Part shown: piece after piece, positions 55,877-64,000 of the stretch | Position numbering within the stretch: the first letter of the stretch is position 1 | Layout of the letters: every line of letters begins with the position of its first letter | Assembly (NCBI RefSeq): GCF_003515685.1 | Contig: NZ_QWEG01000007.1 | Coordinates: 186,001-250,000 of the forward strand | Direction of reading: 5' to 3' | DNA from: Neobacillus notoginsengisoli | GTDB taxonomy: Bacteria; Bacillota; Bacilli; Bacillales; Cytobacillaceae | DNA: 64,000 nt | Translations under genes and position numbers: made by a program | Notes under the pieces: model-generated | Told to the model about the DNA's origin: nothing | Database searches by the model: none | What the model saw: only the letters and a program-made list of their open reading frames with translations

Positions 55877-56110
55877 ATAGATGACATTTAAAGGAAACAA
55901 CAACTGTGGTTTTAACCCCTTTTTCATAAAGTGGTTCCATTTTTTCACTATAAAACGGGTCGAAAAGCCTACAAAACCTGGGTTTTAAAAAGTTTTTTCT
56001 ACTTTCATAGTGAAAACGACAGAGAATAACAAAGTTCGAGTGCATATTGTATATTTTTGGGTTTTTTATTACGAAGAGGTTACAATTGTTAATGGATGTT
56101 GGGAAATAAC

Positions 56111-56140
56111 AAAAGAGGGCAGAATCATCTGCCCTCTTTT
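56111..56140 (-). terminator. terminator of the tRNA cluster
   Basis: AAAAGAGGGCAGA-ATCA-TCTGCCCTCTTTT, a perfect 13-bp stem, just after tRNA-Phe. Confidence 0.9.
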
Positions 56141-56145
56141 GTTCA

Positions 56146-56218
56146 TGGCTCAGGACGGAATCGAACCGCCGACACAAGGATTTTCAGTCCTTTGCTCTAC
56201 CGACTGAGCTACTGAGCC
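56146..56218 (-). tRNA. tRNA-Phe (GAA)
   Basis: 73 nt. Acceptor GGCTCAG/CTGAGCC, D-arm GCTCAGTCGGTAGAGC, anticodon arm GGACTGAAAATCC with GAA, T-arm GGCGGTTCGATTCCGTC. The CCA end is not encoded. Confidence 0.97.
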
Positions 56219-56251
56219 GTATTAAGTTTTGTTTCCTACTATAATGTTTAC

Positions 56252-56362
56252 AATCGCCTTTGTCCCCGCCTCAGGAAATAACGCAAGAAGCGGCTCGGCG
56301 GGTACAACTCGAAGATTAATCATGGAAGCTTTGCTCGTTGCTCTACCGACTGAGCTACTGCC
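56252..56362 (-). pseudogene. tRNA 5'-half fused to a non-tRNA tail (copy 1)
   Basis: GGCAGTAGCTCAGTCGGTAG (from 56362) with AGCA is a tRNA acceptor plus D-arm, but it then reads ACGAGCAAAGCTTC instead of an anticodon arm. The tail continues CATGATTAATC...CGAGTTG and ends in a GTACCCGCC...GGCGGGGAC inverted repeat. The fragment at 56801-56725 has the same tail. No complete tRNA can form. Confidence 0.7.
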
Positions 56363-56421
56363 TTATTAAGTTTAGTTCAATTCAATAACCGATCTTATAT
56401 ATGTATAGCACTTATTATAAG

Positions 56422-56498
56422 TGGCGGTCTGGACGGGACTCGAACCCGCGACCTCCTGCGTGACAGGCAGGCATTCTAACCAACTGAACTACCAGACC
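56422..56498 (-). tRNA. tRNA-Asp (GTC)
   Basis: 77 nt with encoded CCA. Acceptor GGTCTGG/CCAGACC, anticodon loop CTGTCAC with GTC, T-arm GCGGGTTCGAGTCCCGT. Confidence 0.97.
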
Positions 56499-56509
56499 AA
56501 AAAAAATAA

Positions 56510-56581
56510 TGACCCCTACGGGATTCGAACCCGTGTTACCGCCGTGAAAGGGCGGTGTCTTAACCGCTTGACCAAGGGGCC
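56510..56581 (-). tRNA. tRNA-Glu (TTC)
   Basis: 72 nt. Acceptor GGCCCCT/AGGGGTC, anticodon arm CCGCCCTTTCACGGCGG with TTC, T-arm CACGGGTTCGAATCCCGT. Confidence 0.97.
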
Positions 56582-56597
56582 ATTTATAAAGAATAAA

Positions 56598-56673
56598 TGG
56601 TGAGCCATGAAGGACTCGAACCTTCGACCCTCTGATTAAAAGTCAGATGCTCTACCGACTGAGCTAATGGCTC
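56598..56673 (-). tRNA. tRNA-Lys (TTT)
   Basis: 76 nt with encoded CCA. Acceptor GAGCCAT/ATGGCTC, D-arm GCTCAGTCGGTAGAGC, anticodon loop CTTTTAA with TTT, T-arm GAAGGTTCGAGTCCTTC. Confidence 0.97.
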
Positions 56674-56724
56674 GTAATGGGATAGTTCCCTAAAATAAAT
56701 TACACTCAGACAGATGCTCCGTAA

Positions 56725-56801
56725 AACTTTCGTTTTACTCCGCAACTCGCGGATTATTCATGAAGCTTTGCTCGTTGCTCTACCGACTGAGCTAATGGCT
56801 C
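56725..56801 (-). pseudogene. tRNA-Lys 5'-half fused to a non-tRNA tail (copy 2)
   Basis: GAGCCATTAGCTCAGTCGG (from 56801) is identical to the tRNA-Lys 5' half, then GTAGAGCA is followed by ACGAGCAAAGCTTCATGA and a tail with CGAGTTG and the hairpin GTAAAACGAAAGTTTTAC. About 34 bases around the junction are identical to copy 1 at 56339. Confidence 0.72.
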
Positions 56802-57412
56802 TTAACTTAAGTAAACTACTAACTGTTTTCTCTTTTTTCAGTAGCAACGTTTTTTATAATAACAAATAGAGAAACCAAGTGCAAGCAGTTTGATAGATTT
56901 TTTTTCAAAACGAGAAATTTTTGTTCGTTTTATTTCATTCCCCTCGGTTCAATCTTTAAACATTTATCTCTTTATCAACAAGGCTAGCCTATATTAACTA
57001 TGTAAAGACCGCAAATTGACTAGTTCTCTCTTGCAAAAAAATATAAAATAACTAGCCATTTTTGCAAAAGTCCAAAAAAATAACTAGTCGGCGTCAGACG
57101 CTAACTATAAAGTAATAGTTATTTCGGGTACAAACGCATTTAGATTTATAGTCATATAGCTAATTTTCACTAGCTATCACTCAATATTTAGTAGTTAATT
57201 TCCACCAGCAATAACTTTCAACTCAATATTTAATCGTTAATGTTTACTAGTCAACTCCTTCGTACTTCTTGGAGCCTCTCCTTAAATCCTCATTCACCTT
57301 TCGTATTACAACTAATTTTCACTATTCACCTCATTCGTACTTGATTGCCCTTCCCTTCAAACCACCGTTCACCTTCACCCCCCCTTCAAAAATAACCGAA
57401 TTCCATAAAAAA
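56802..57412. other. AT-rich gap between tRNA cluster and purA
   Basis: About 610 bp with no convincing gene. Two diverged copies of CTCAATATTTA-(GT/AT)-AGTTAAT-type sequence lie near 57180-57210 and 57221-57250. Several CTAG/AACTAG-centred short repeats occur at 56980-57170. The tRNA promoter should lie at its left end. Confidence 0.4.
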
Positions 57413-57434
57413 ACCCTCTCCAACAGGAAAGGGT
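57406..57434 (-). terminator. terminator of purA
   Basis: ACCCTTTCC-TGTT-GGAGAGGGT followed by T7 on the minus strand, 15 bases after the purA stop. Confidence 0.88.
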
Positions 57435-57447
57435 CTAACACCATCAC

Positions 57448-58770
<1,323 letters not shown>

Positions 58771-58831
58771 TTATTTTTAAGCAACAAACCATTCCAATCT
58801 TACCAACTTTGCATATAAAAATCAACTAAAC

Positions 58832-58868
58832 ACGAACATTAAATTAATAATATCCCTTATTCGTTCGT
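58832..58868. promoter_or_regulatory. candidate PurR PurBox pair upstream of purA
   Basis: ACGAACATT (58832-58840) and an inverted ACGAACGAAT (58868-58859), separated by about 18 bases. In B. subtilis two inverted PurBoxes with central CGAA and a similar spacer bind PurR dimers upstream of purA. Confidence 0.68.
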
Positions 58869-58927
58869 TATAATGTTTTCCTTCTAGTAGACTCGCTATA
58901 GTTTACCCCCTTTTGCAAAATTAAAGC

Positions 58928-58952
58928 AAAAAACCGCCCTATTAAAGGACGG
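58928..58952 (-). terminator. terminator of dnaB
   Basis: CCGTCCT-TTAAT-AGGGCGG followed by TTTTTTG on the minus strand, about 20 bases past the dnaB stop. Confidence 0.82.
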
Positions 58953-58972
58953 CTGGCTTTAACATTATATAT

Positions 58973-60337
58973 TTATGCCCCCGGCGGGACTGCGGAATCA
59001 CCAAAACGAGTATCTAAATTGACGAATTTATTGTATTCCTTCACAAATGCGAGCTGAACGGTTCCTGTTGGGCCATTCCTTTGCTTGGCAATGATAATTT
59101 CAATAATATTCTTATTCTCAGACTCTTTGTCATAATAGTCATCCCTGTATAGGAAGGCTACGATATCGGCATCCTGCTCGATACTTCCGGATTCACGGAT
59201 ATCCGACATCATCGGACGCTTGTCTTGGCGCTGCTCAACGCCACGGGATAACTGGGAAAGCGCAATGACCGGGACTTCCAGTTCACGGGCAAGCTGTTTA
59301 AGAGAACGGGAGATTTCAGAAACCTCCTGCTGGCGGTTCTCGCCGCTCCGGCCGCTTCCCAAAATCAACTGAAGGTAGTCGATCATAATCATGCCAAGCC
59401 CCTGCTCTTGCTTCAGGCGCCGACACTTGGATCGAATATCTGCAACACGGACCCCTGGGGTATCATCAATAAAAATACCCGCGCGAGACAAGCTTCCCAT
59501 TGCCATCGTCAGCTTTCCCCAATCCTCATCCGTCAAGGAGCCGGTTCTTAATCTTTGGGCATCGATATTCCCTTCCGCACAGAGCATCCTCATGACGAGT
59601 TGCTCAGCGCCCATTTCGAGACTGAAAATCGCGACATTCTCACCCGTTTTGACGGCAACATTTTGAGCAATGTTCAAGGCAAATGCCGTTTTACCAACAG
59701 ATGGCCGCGCACCGACGATAATTAGGTCATTGCGCTGAAAGCCGGCAGTCATCCTGTCAAGCTCTTGGAAACCGGTAGCAATTCCCGTAATATCGCCTTT
59801 CCGGTTATGCATGGATTCAATATTGTCATACGTCCGTACTAATACGTCTTTAATATTATGAAAAGCCCCGGCATTTTTACGCTGGGCAACCTCCATAATA
59901 CTTTTTTCCGCTTCTGAAAGAAGGAGTTCCACTTCATCCTCGCGGGAGTATCCCTCCTGGGCAATGGTGGTTGCTGTTCGGATCAGGCGCCGCAGCAATG
60001 ATTTCTCTTCCACGATTTTTGCATAATACTCCATGTTGGCAGCTGTTGGAACAGAGCCTGCGAGTTCACTTAAATAGCTGACTCCTCCTGTATCCTCGAG
60101 CAATTTGGCAGCCGCCAATTCCTCTGTGACAGTAACAAGGTCGACTGCTTTTCCTTCATCATTCAGTTTAAGCATCATATTAAAAATCTTTTGGTGGGCC
60201 GCACGGTAAAAATCTTCGGGAATCAATATTTCGGTAGCCAGTGTCAATGAAGCCGGTTCTAGGAAAATAGCTCCAAGCACGGCCTGTTCTGCTTCTATAT
60301 TCTGAGGCGGCATCCGATCCGCAAACACATCGTTCAT
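58973..60337 (-). CDS. dnaB: replicative DNA helicase (B. subtilis DnaC)
   Basis: 454 aa hexameric 5'-3' helicase of the replisome. The N-terminal domain starts at PPQNIEAEQAVLGAIFLEP. The RecA-like domain has Walker A GARPSVGKTAFALN near residue 210, Walker B GLGMIMIDYLQLI, and the arginine-finger region PVIALSQLSRGVEQRQDKRPM. No intein is present. It follows rplI after a terminator. Confidence 0.97.
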   Translation of the reverse strand: MNDVFADRMPPQNIEAEQAVLGAIFLEPASLTLATEILIPEDFYRAAHQKIFNMMLKLNDEGKAVDLVTVTEELAAAKLLEDTGGVSYLSELAGSVPTAANMEYYAKIVEEKSLLRRLIRTATTIAQEGYSREDEVELLLSEAEKSIMEVAQRKNAGAFHNIKDVLVRTYDNIESMHNRKGDITGIATGFQELDRMTAGFQRNDLIIVGARPSVGKTAFALNIAQNVAVKTGENVAIFSLEMGAEQLVMRMLCAEGNIDAQRLRTGSLTDEDWGKLTMAMGSLSRAGIFIDDTPGVRVADIRSKCRRLKQEQGLGMIMIDYLQLILGSGRSGENRQQEVSEISRSLKQLARELEVPVIALSQLSRGVEQRQDKRPMMSDIRESGSIEQDADIVAFLYRDDYYDKESENKNIIEIIIAKQRNGPTGTVQLAFVKEYNKFVNLDTRFGDSAVPPGA

Positions 60338-60383
60338 TAAAATAACCCCCTGTCCCTAGAGGTACTCATTTATATACACGGCG

Positions 60384-60412
60384 AAAAAAAAGTGACCAGC
60401 TGAGCCGATCAC
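60384..60412 (-). terminator. terminator of rplI
   Basis: GTGATCGGC-TCA-GCTGGTCAC with T8 on the minus strand. Confidence 0.82.
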
Positions 60413-60469
60413 AATTTCGTGTTGCTACTCTATTATCTTATCATGTTCCTAAGTGAACTACATTAAAAA

Positions 60470-60919
60470 TTAGTTTCCTTCTTTTACATGTACGTTCAGC
60501 ACAGCAGTAACTTCGTGATGGAGCTTTACTGGCACCTTTGTCATTCCTAGTGAGCGGATGGCATCCTCAAGTTCCATTTTCCGCCTGTCAAGTTTAATTC
60601 CTTGCTTCTTTTGAAGCTCTTCAGCAATCTGCTTCGTTGTTATGGAGCCGAATAACCTGCCGCCTTCACCGGATTTTGCAGTTAATTCCACAGTGATTTT
60701 TTCAAGTTTTGCTTTAAGGTCTTTCGCCTCAGCAAGCTCTTGGGTAGCCATCTTTTCCTCTTTTTTCTTTTGGGCGTTTAAATTGCTCATATTCGCAGAA
60801 GTTGCCTCAACGGCGAGCCCCTGCTTGAATAAAAAATTGTGTGCGTAACCATCAGCGACGTTTTTGACTTCGCCTTTCTTGCCTTTTCCTTTTACATCTT
60901 TCAAAAAAATAACCTTCAT
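60470..60919 (-). CDS. rplI: 50S ribosomal protein bL9
   Basis: 149 aa. The N-terminal rRNA-binding domain [20 protein letters not shown], with the [16 protein letters not shown] helix, is followed by the long connecting helix and C-terminal domain. It starts two bases after the gdpP stop, so it is co-transcribed and coupled with gdpP. Confidence 0.97.
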   Translation of the reverse strand: MKVIFLKDVKGKGKKGEVKNVADGYAHNFLFKQGLAVEATSANMSNLNAQKKKEEKMATQELAEAKDLKAKLEKITVELTAKSGEGGRLFGSITTKQIAEELQKKQGIKLDRRKMELEDAIRSLGMTKVPVKLHHEVTAVLNVHVKEGN

Positions 60920-60921
60920 TC

Positions 60922-62889
60922 CTAATTCCCTCCTTCAAAATATTCATCGATGGCCTGTCTGAGCCTTTGCTCTGCTTCTTCTGTCTCTATATCGGCCATC
61001 TGGGTTGCGGCATTGGTTAAATGTCCTCCCCCCCCGAGACTTTCCATTATGACTTGGACGTTGATATCTCCAAGCGACCTGGCACTGATGCCTATCAGGC
61101 CGTCGTCCCGCTTCGACAGAACAAAAGAGGCCTGGATGCTATCCATTGCCAAAAGAGTGTCGGCTGCCTGTGCCAGCATAACCTGGTCATATACTTGGTC
61201 ATCTGTCCCTTTTGCAATCGCGACTCCATCTTTGTAAAAATAAACGGATTCTATCAATTTTGACCGTTTAATATACGTATCAACGTCTTCTTTTAGCAGC
61301 TTTTGCACAAGGATGGTGTCAGCTCCCAAGGTCCTGAGATAGGAGGCCGCATCAAAAGTGCGCGCACCAGTCCTCAGTGTGAAGCTCTTTGTATCAACCG
61401 TTATCCCTGCCAGTAAGGCTGTTGCTTCAACCATACTGAATTTCCCATGGTTTGGCTGGTATTCCAGAAGTTCGGTAATTAGTTCTGCTGTCGAAGATGC
61501 ATATGGCTCCATATAGACAAGTAAAGGATGACTGATAAAATCCTCCCCGCGCCGGTGATGGTCAATAACGACAACATCACTGATACGGGCTAGAACCCTT
61601 TCATCAATGACAAGTGATGGTTTATGGGTATCGACGATGACCAGTAGTGTATCCGGTGTAGCTAGCTCCAGCGCCTGTTCAGGCGTTATGAACCGCTCAA
61701 ACAAATCCGGATGCTGTTTGACTACTTCCATAAGCCTTTGGATGCTTGTATCTATTTCATCAGAATTTAAGACAATATACCCTTCACGCTTATTCATTTG
61801 GGCAACCTTGCTTATCCCCATAGCTGAACCGATGGAGTCCATATCAGGGTATTTATGCCCCATAACGATGACTTTATCACTTTCTGCTATCAGCTCTCTT
61901 AACGCATGGGCAATCACACGCGCTCTGACTCTTGTGCGCTTTTCAATAGGATTTGTTTTGCCCCCGAAAAATTTAACCTTTCCATTCGACTGCTTAATGG
62001 CAACCTGGTCTCCCCCTCTGCCTAACGCAAGGTCCAGGCTTGATTGGGCAAGAGTCCCCAATTCTGGGAGGGAAGAAACTCCAGTGCCAACCCCTACTGA
62101 GAGAGTCAAGGAAAGATTATGTTTTATCGTCATCTCCCTTACCTCATCCAGAATGGTGAAATTGGCTTTTTCCAGCTTTTGCAGGATGCTTTCGTTGAAA
62201 ACGGCAATAAATCGCTCTGAAGTAATTCGTTTTAGGAATATACCATTGTCGTTCGCCCATTTATTCAACAAGGAAGTCACAAGACTATTAATGCTGCTGC
62301 GCATCTGATCATCGAGTCCCTGCGTCAGTTCCTCGTAATTATCAAGAAAAATAATAGCAATAACGGTTCTTTCATCCCGATACATTTTTTCAATTTCTGT
62401 CTGCTCGGTGACATCGAAAAAGTAAAGCAGCTTTTCGTCCATTTTATGGACAACCCGGAACTTTCTATTATGCAATGTAATTAATTCCGTTTCAACTTCC
62501 TGCCTAATAAGCGGAATAAGCGCTTCTGCAACATCGTAAAGAGATCTTCCGGTTAAAGTATCTTCATCAAAACAGGAAGCAAGGTAGGGATTTGTCCATT
62601 GGATGCAATAATCATCATTGATTAGCATGATTCCAATCGGCATTTCCATCAGGGCTTCCTCTCCAACCTTTTTTACCCGGTAAGAAAGAGTGGAGATATA
62701 CTCCTCCAATTCCACGCGCTGGCCCTTTTCCACTTTTATTAAATAATAAAGGGTGATACCCGCCAAAATTAAGCCCGCTATGCTGACAGCAGGATTGTAT
62801 TTTGTAAGGATGCCTAAAAGCACCGTTGTTAGGCAAAGTAATCCATAAAAGGGATAACGTATCGACCGCTTTTCCAAAAATGACGGCAT
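60922..62889 (-). CDS. gdpP: cyclic-di-AMP phosphodiesterase GdpP
   Basis: 655 aa. Two N-terminal membrane helices (about 12-50), a PAS-like domain (about 80-150), a degenerate GGDEF domain (about 170-300), then DHH-DHHA1 phosphodiesterase. Metal-site motifs are [26 protein letters not shown] and [16 protein letters not shown]1 has [15 protein letters not shown]. It hydrolyses c-di-AMP to pApA and so affects osmotic and wall homeostasis. Confidence 0.97.
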   Translation of the reverse strand: MPSFLEKRSIRYPFYGLLCLTTVLLGILTKYNPAVSIAGLILAGITLYYLIKVEKGQRVELEEYISTLSYRVKKVGEEALMEMPIGIMLINDDYCIQWTNPYLASCFDEDTLTGRSLYDVAEALIPLIRQEVETELITLHNRKFRVVHKMDEKLLYFFDVTEQTEIEKMYRDERTVIAIIFLDNYEELTQGLDDQMRSSINSLVTSLLNKWANDNGIFLKRITSERFIAVFNESILQKLEKANFTILDEVREMTIKHNLSLTLSVGVGTGVSSLPELGTLAQSSLDLALGRGGDQVAIKQSNGKVKFFGGKTNPIEKRTRVRARVIAHALRELIAESDKVIVMGHKYPDMDSIGSAMGISKVAQMNKREGYIVLNSDEIDTSIQRLMEVVKQHPDLFERFITPEQALELATPDTLLVIVDTHKPSLVIDERVLARISDVVVIDHHRRGEDFISHPLLVYMEPYASSTAELITELLEYQPNHGKFSMVEATALLAGITVDTKSFTLRTGARTFDAASYLRTLGADTILVQKLLKEDVDTYIKRSKLIESVYFYKDGVAIAKGTDDQVYDQVMLAQAADTLLAMDSIQASFVLSKRDDGLIGISARSLGDINVQVIMESLGGGGHLTNAATQMADIETEEAEQRLRQAIDEYFEGGN

Positions 62890-62939
62890 TCTTTCAGCTC
62901 CCTGACAGTATTGTCCCTCTAGTTTCTTTGCTCATGCCA

Positions 62940-63250
62940 GGATCGCTCAGGCACAGCTCTGTTCATTCGCAAACAGGACAGCAATTTATCCCACTCTTAA
63001 CGGAAAGTCAAGACCCCCACCTCAAGATTCAGAGGAAACGAATAAGATAGGAGGGCGGTCAACTGACCGTAAAGGTCCGATTAGTGAATTACAGTGAAAC
63101 TTGCCGCTGTGCTCTTCAGCGGCTTAGTCGCGCAAAGCCCGATTGATTTTTCTAAGGGCTGAAGCCCTAAGAAAAATCTTATCTCACCAATCGGGCTCAG
63201 CGCGGCTAACCATCGGTGGGGGATGATCCCCCCACTGATGGAAGATTCAC
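62940..63250. ncRNA. strongly structured ~300-nt intergenic element
   Basis: Nested inverted repeats: AGCCCGATTG...CAATCGGGCT enclosing ATTTTTCTAAGGGCT-GA-AGCCCTAAGAAAAAT (63137-63199); a hairpin with arms CCATCGGTGGGGG and CCCCCCACTGATGG (63210-63242); GCCGCTG...CAGCGGC (63103-63123); and GGTCAACTGACC (63058-63069). It lies between rpsR and gdpP. Such folding suggests an RNA or a mobile-element end (for example IS605/IscB-type), but I cannot name it with certainty. Neither strand codes for a protein here. Confidence 0.5.
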
Positions 63251-63467
63251 ATTATCACTATTAATTATACCCAATATCCCGGTCAAGAAAAGGGATTTGA
63301 CTGAATCGCCCGCTCGTTCTATTTAAAGAACGAAGCCTTTGTTCTTTTTTATTCAAACATGTGAAAAGGTCCCCTTTTTGAAGGGAATAGACATATGTAC
63401 TTTTCCTCGTTAATGCCCTAAAATCCTATTAAAAGATTAAACCTTCTTCAGGCAGCAAAAAAATGAT

Positions 63468-63499
63468 AAAAAAACAGCAAGGAGTAGGTCCCTGCTGCT
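63468..63499 (-). terminator. terminator of the ssb-rpsR operon
   Basis: CAGCAGGG-ACCTACT-CCTTGCTG followed by T7 on the minus strand, about 20 bases after the rpsR stop. Confidence 0.85.
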
Positions 63500-63517
63500 A
63501 AAAATAGTTTTGTAAAA

Positions 63518-63772
<255 letters not shown>

Positions 63773-63806
63773 TCAATTCGTTTTTATATCACGTTTCACT
63801 CATTGA

Positions 63807-64000
63807 CTAAAATGGCAGGTCATCGTCTGAAATATCAATCTGTCCGCTGCCAGCGAACGGATCATCATCCACACGTGTGTAGCCCTGCTGTTTTGCTGGT
63901 GCAGGTCGTTGATTCTGATTGCTGCCCCCAAAAGGATTTCCCTGTTCTCTTGGAGCACCGCCATAATTATCGTTGCTGTCGCTTCTCCCCGCAGAACTCC
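63807..64000 (-). CDS. ssb: single-stranded DNA-binding protein (C-terminal part)
   Basis: Only the last ~64 codons are in the window; the start lies beyond the right edge. The visible part is the disordered Gly/Gln/Asn-rich linker and the acidic tip ISDDDLPF, which docks partner proteins such as PriA and RecO. The position before rpsR is canonical. Confidence 0.95.
   Translation of the reverse strand, partial: SSAGRSDSNDNYGGAPREQGNPFGGSNQNQRPAPAKQQGYTRVDDDPFAGSGQIDISDDDLPF

Noticed and set aside
56010-56207. Plus-strand open frame at the tRNA-Phe end
   Set aside because: It runs through a perfect terminator and into the tRNA.
62826-63050. Small plus-strand frame near the structured element
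   Set aside because: It overlaps the gdpP start antisense and the structured region, with no start signal or family motif.

Overview
The window looks like a mesophilic, low-to-moderate GC Bacillaceae chromosome (Bacillus, Neobacillus or Mesobacillus type). The right third is the classic oriC-proximal block of Bacillus, read right to left on the minus strand: ssb (partial) - rpsR - gdpP - rplI - dnaB - purA - tRNA cluster - M23 peptidase - walRKHIJ - htrC - rlmH. Proteins match their B. subtilis counterparts in order and size. Regulation is also Gram-positive in style: a T-box, a purine riboswitch, a PyrR attenuator, PurR boxes, and many SD-preceded TTG/GTG starts.

Layout. 1-11.9 kb: housekeeping and accessory metabolism, with a partial membrane transporter, flavohemoglobin hmp under an Fnr-type site, brnQ, an M48 peptidase, a YuiD-like protein, a CDF metal exporter, an RluA-type pseudouridine synthase, and codBA behind a PyrR-type attenuator. 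12.0-27.8 kb: an AT-rich defence island, all on the minus strand. It holds a HEPN protein coupled to a DGQHR/ParB-like protein, a second unknown coupled pair, an HNH remnant, a CHAT protease next to a DUF1883 protein, a type I R-M system with an extra half-size specificity protein and a DUF45-type metallopeptidase, and two unknown small genes. 28.2-34.3 kb: glycerate kinase, GntP permease, CdaR regulator, an MFS exporter and a nucleoside-deaminase-like gene. 34.4-39.5 kb: a guanine-class riboswitch controls a YkoE-type ECF transporter, a ComB-like phosphatase and a purine-nucleoside/MTA phosphorylase. 39.9-41.3 kb: a DUF559-type nuclease-like gene between two homologous palindrome arrays. 41.4-46.0 kb: a T-box controls a SAM hydrolase (DUF62) and a UPF0397-type ECF transporter. 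46.1-64 kb: the oriC-proximal core block.

The most interesting large-scale signal is that the 3' end of rlmH recurs. In staphylococci this is the SCCmec attachment site. Here near-identical copies of its last ~20 bases lie at 41.29 kb and 14.64 kb, in the same orientation, with a weaker copy at 12.0 kb. This suggests the region left of rlmH was built by repeated SCC-like insertion, although no ccr recombinase gene is in the window. The two-gene HEPN/DGQHR cassette sits between two of these copies, and the CHAT-DUF1883 pair is a second candidate undescribed defence module.

The window also carries several dispersed repeat families: ~63-bp REP-like hairpins, ~130-bp GC-rich repeats, and arrays of short palindromes. 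It has two chimeric tRNA 5'-half fragments beside the tRNA genes and a DnaA-box cluster next to rlmH.
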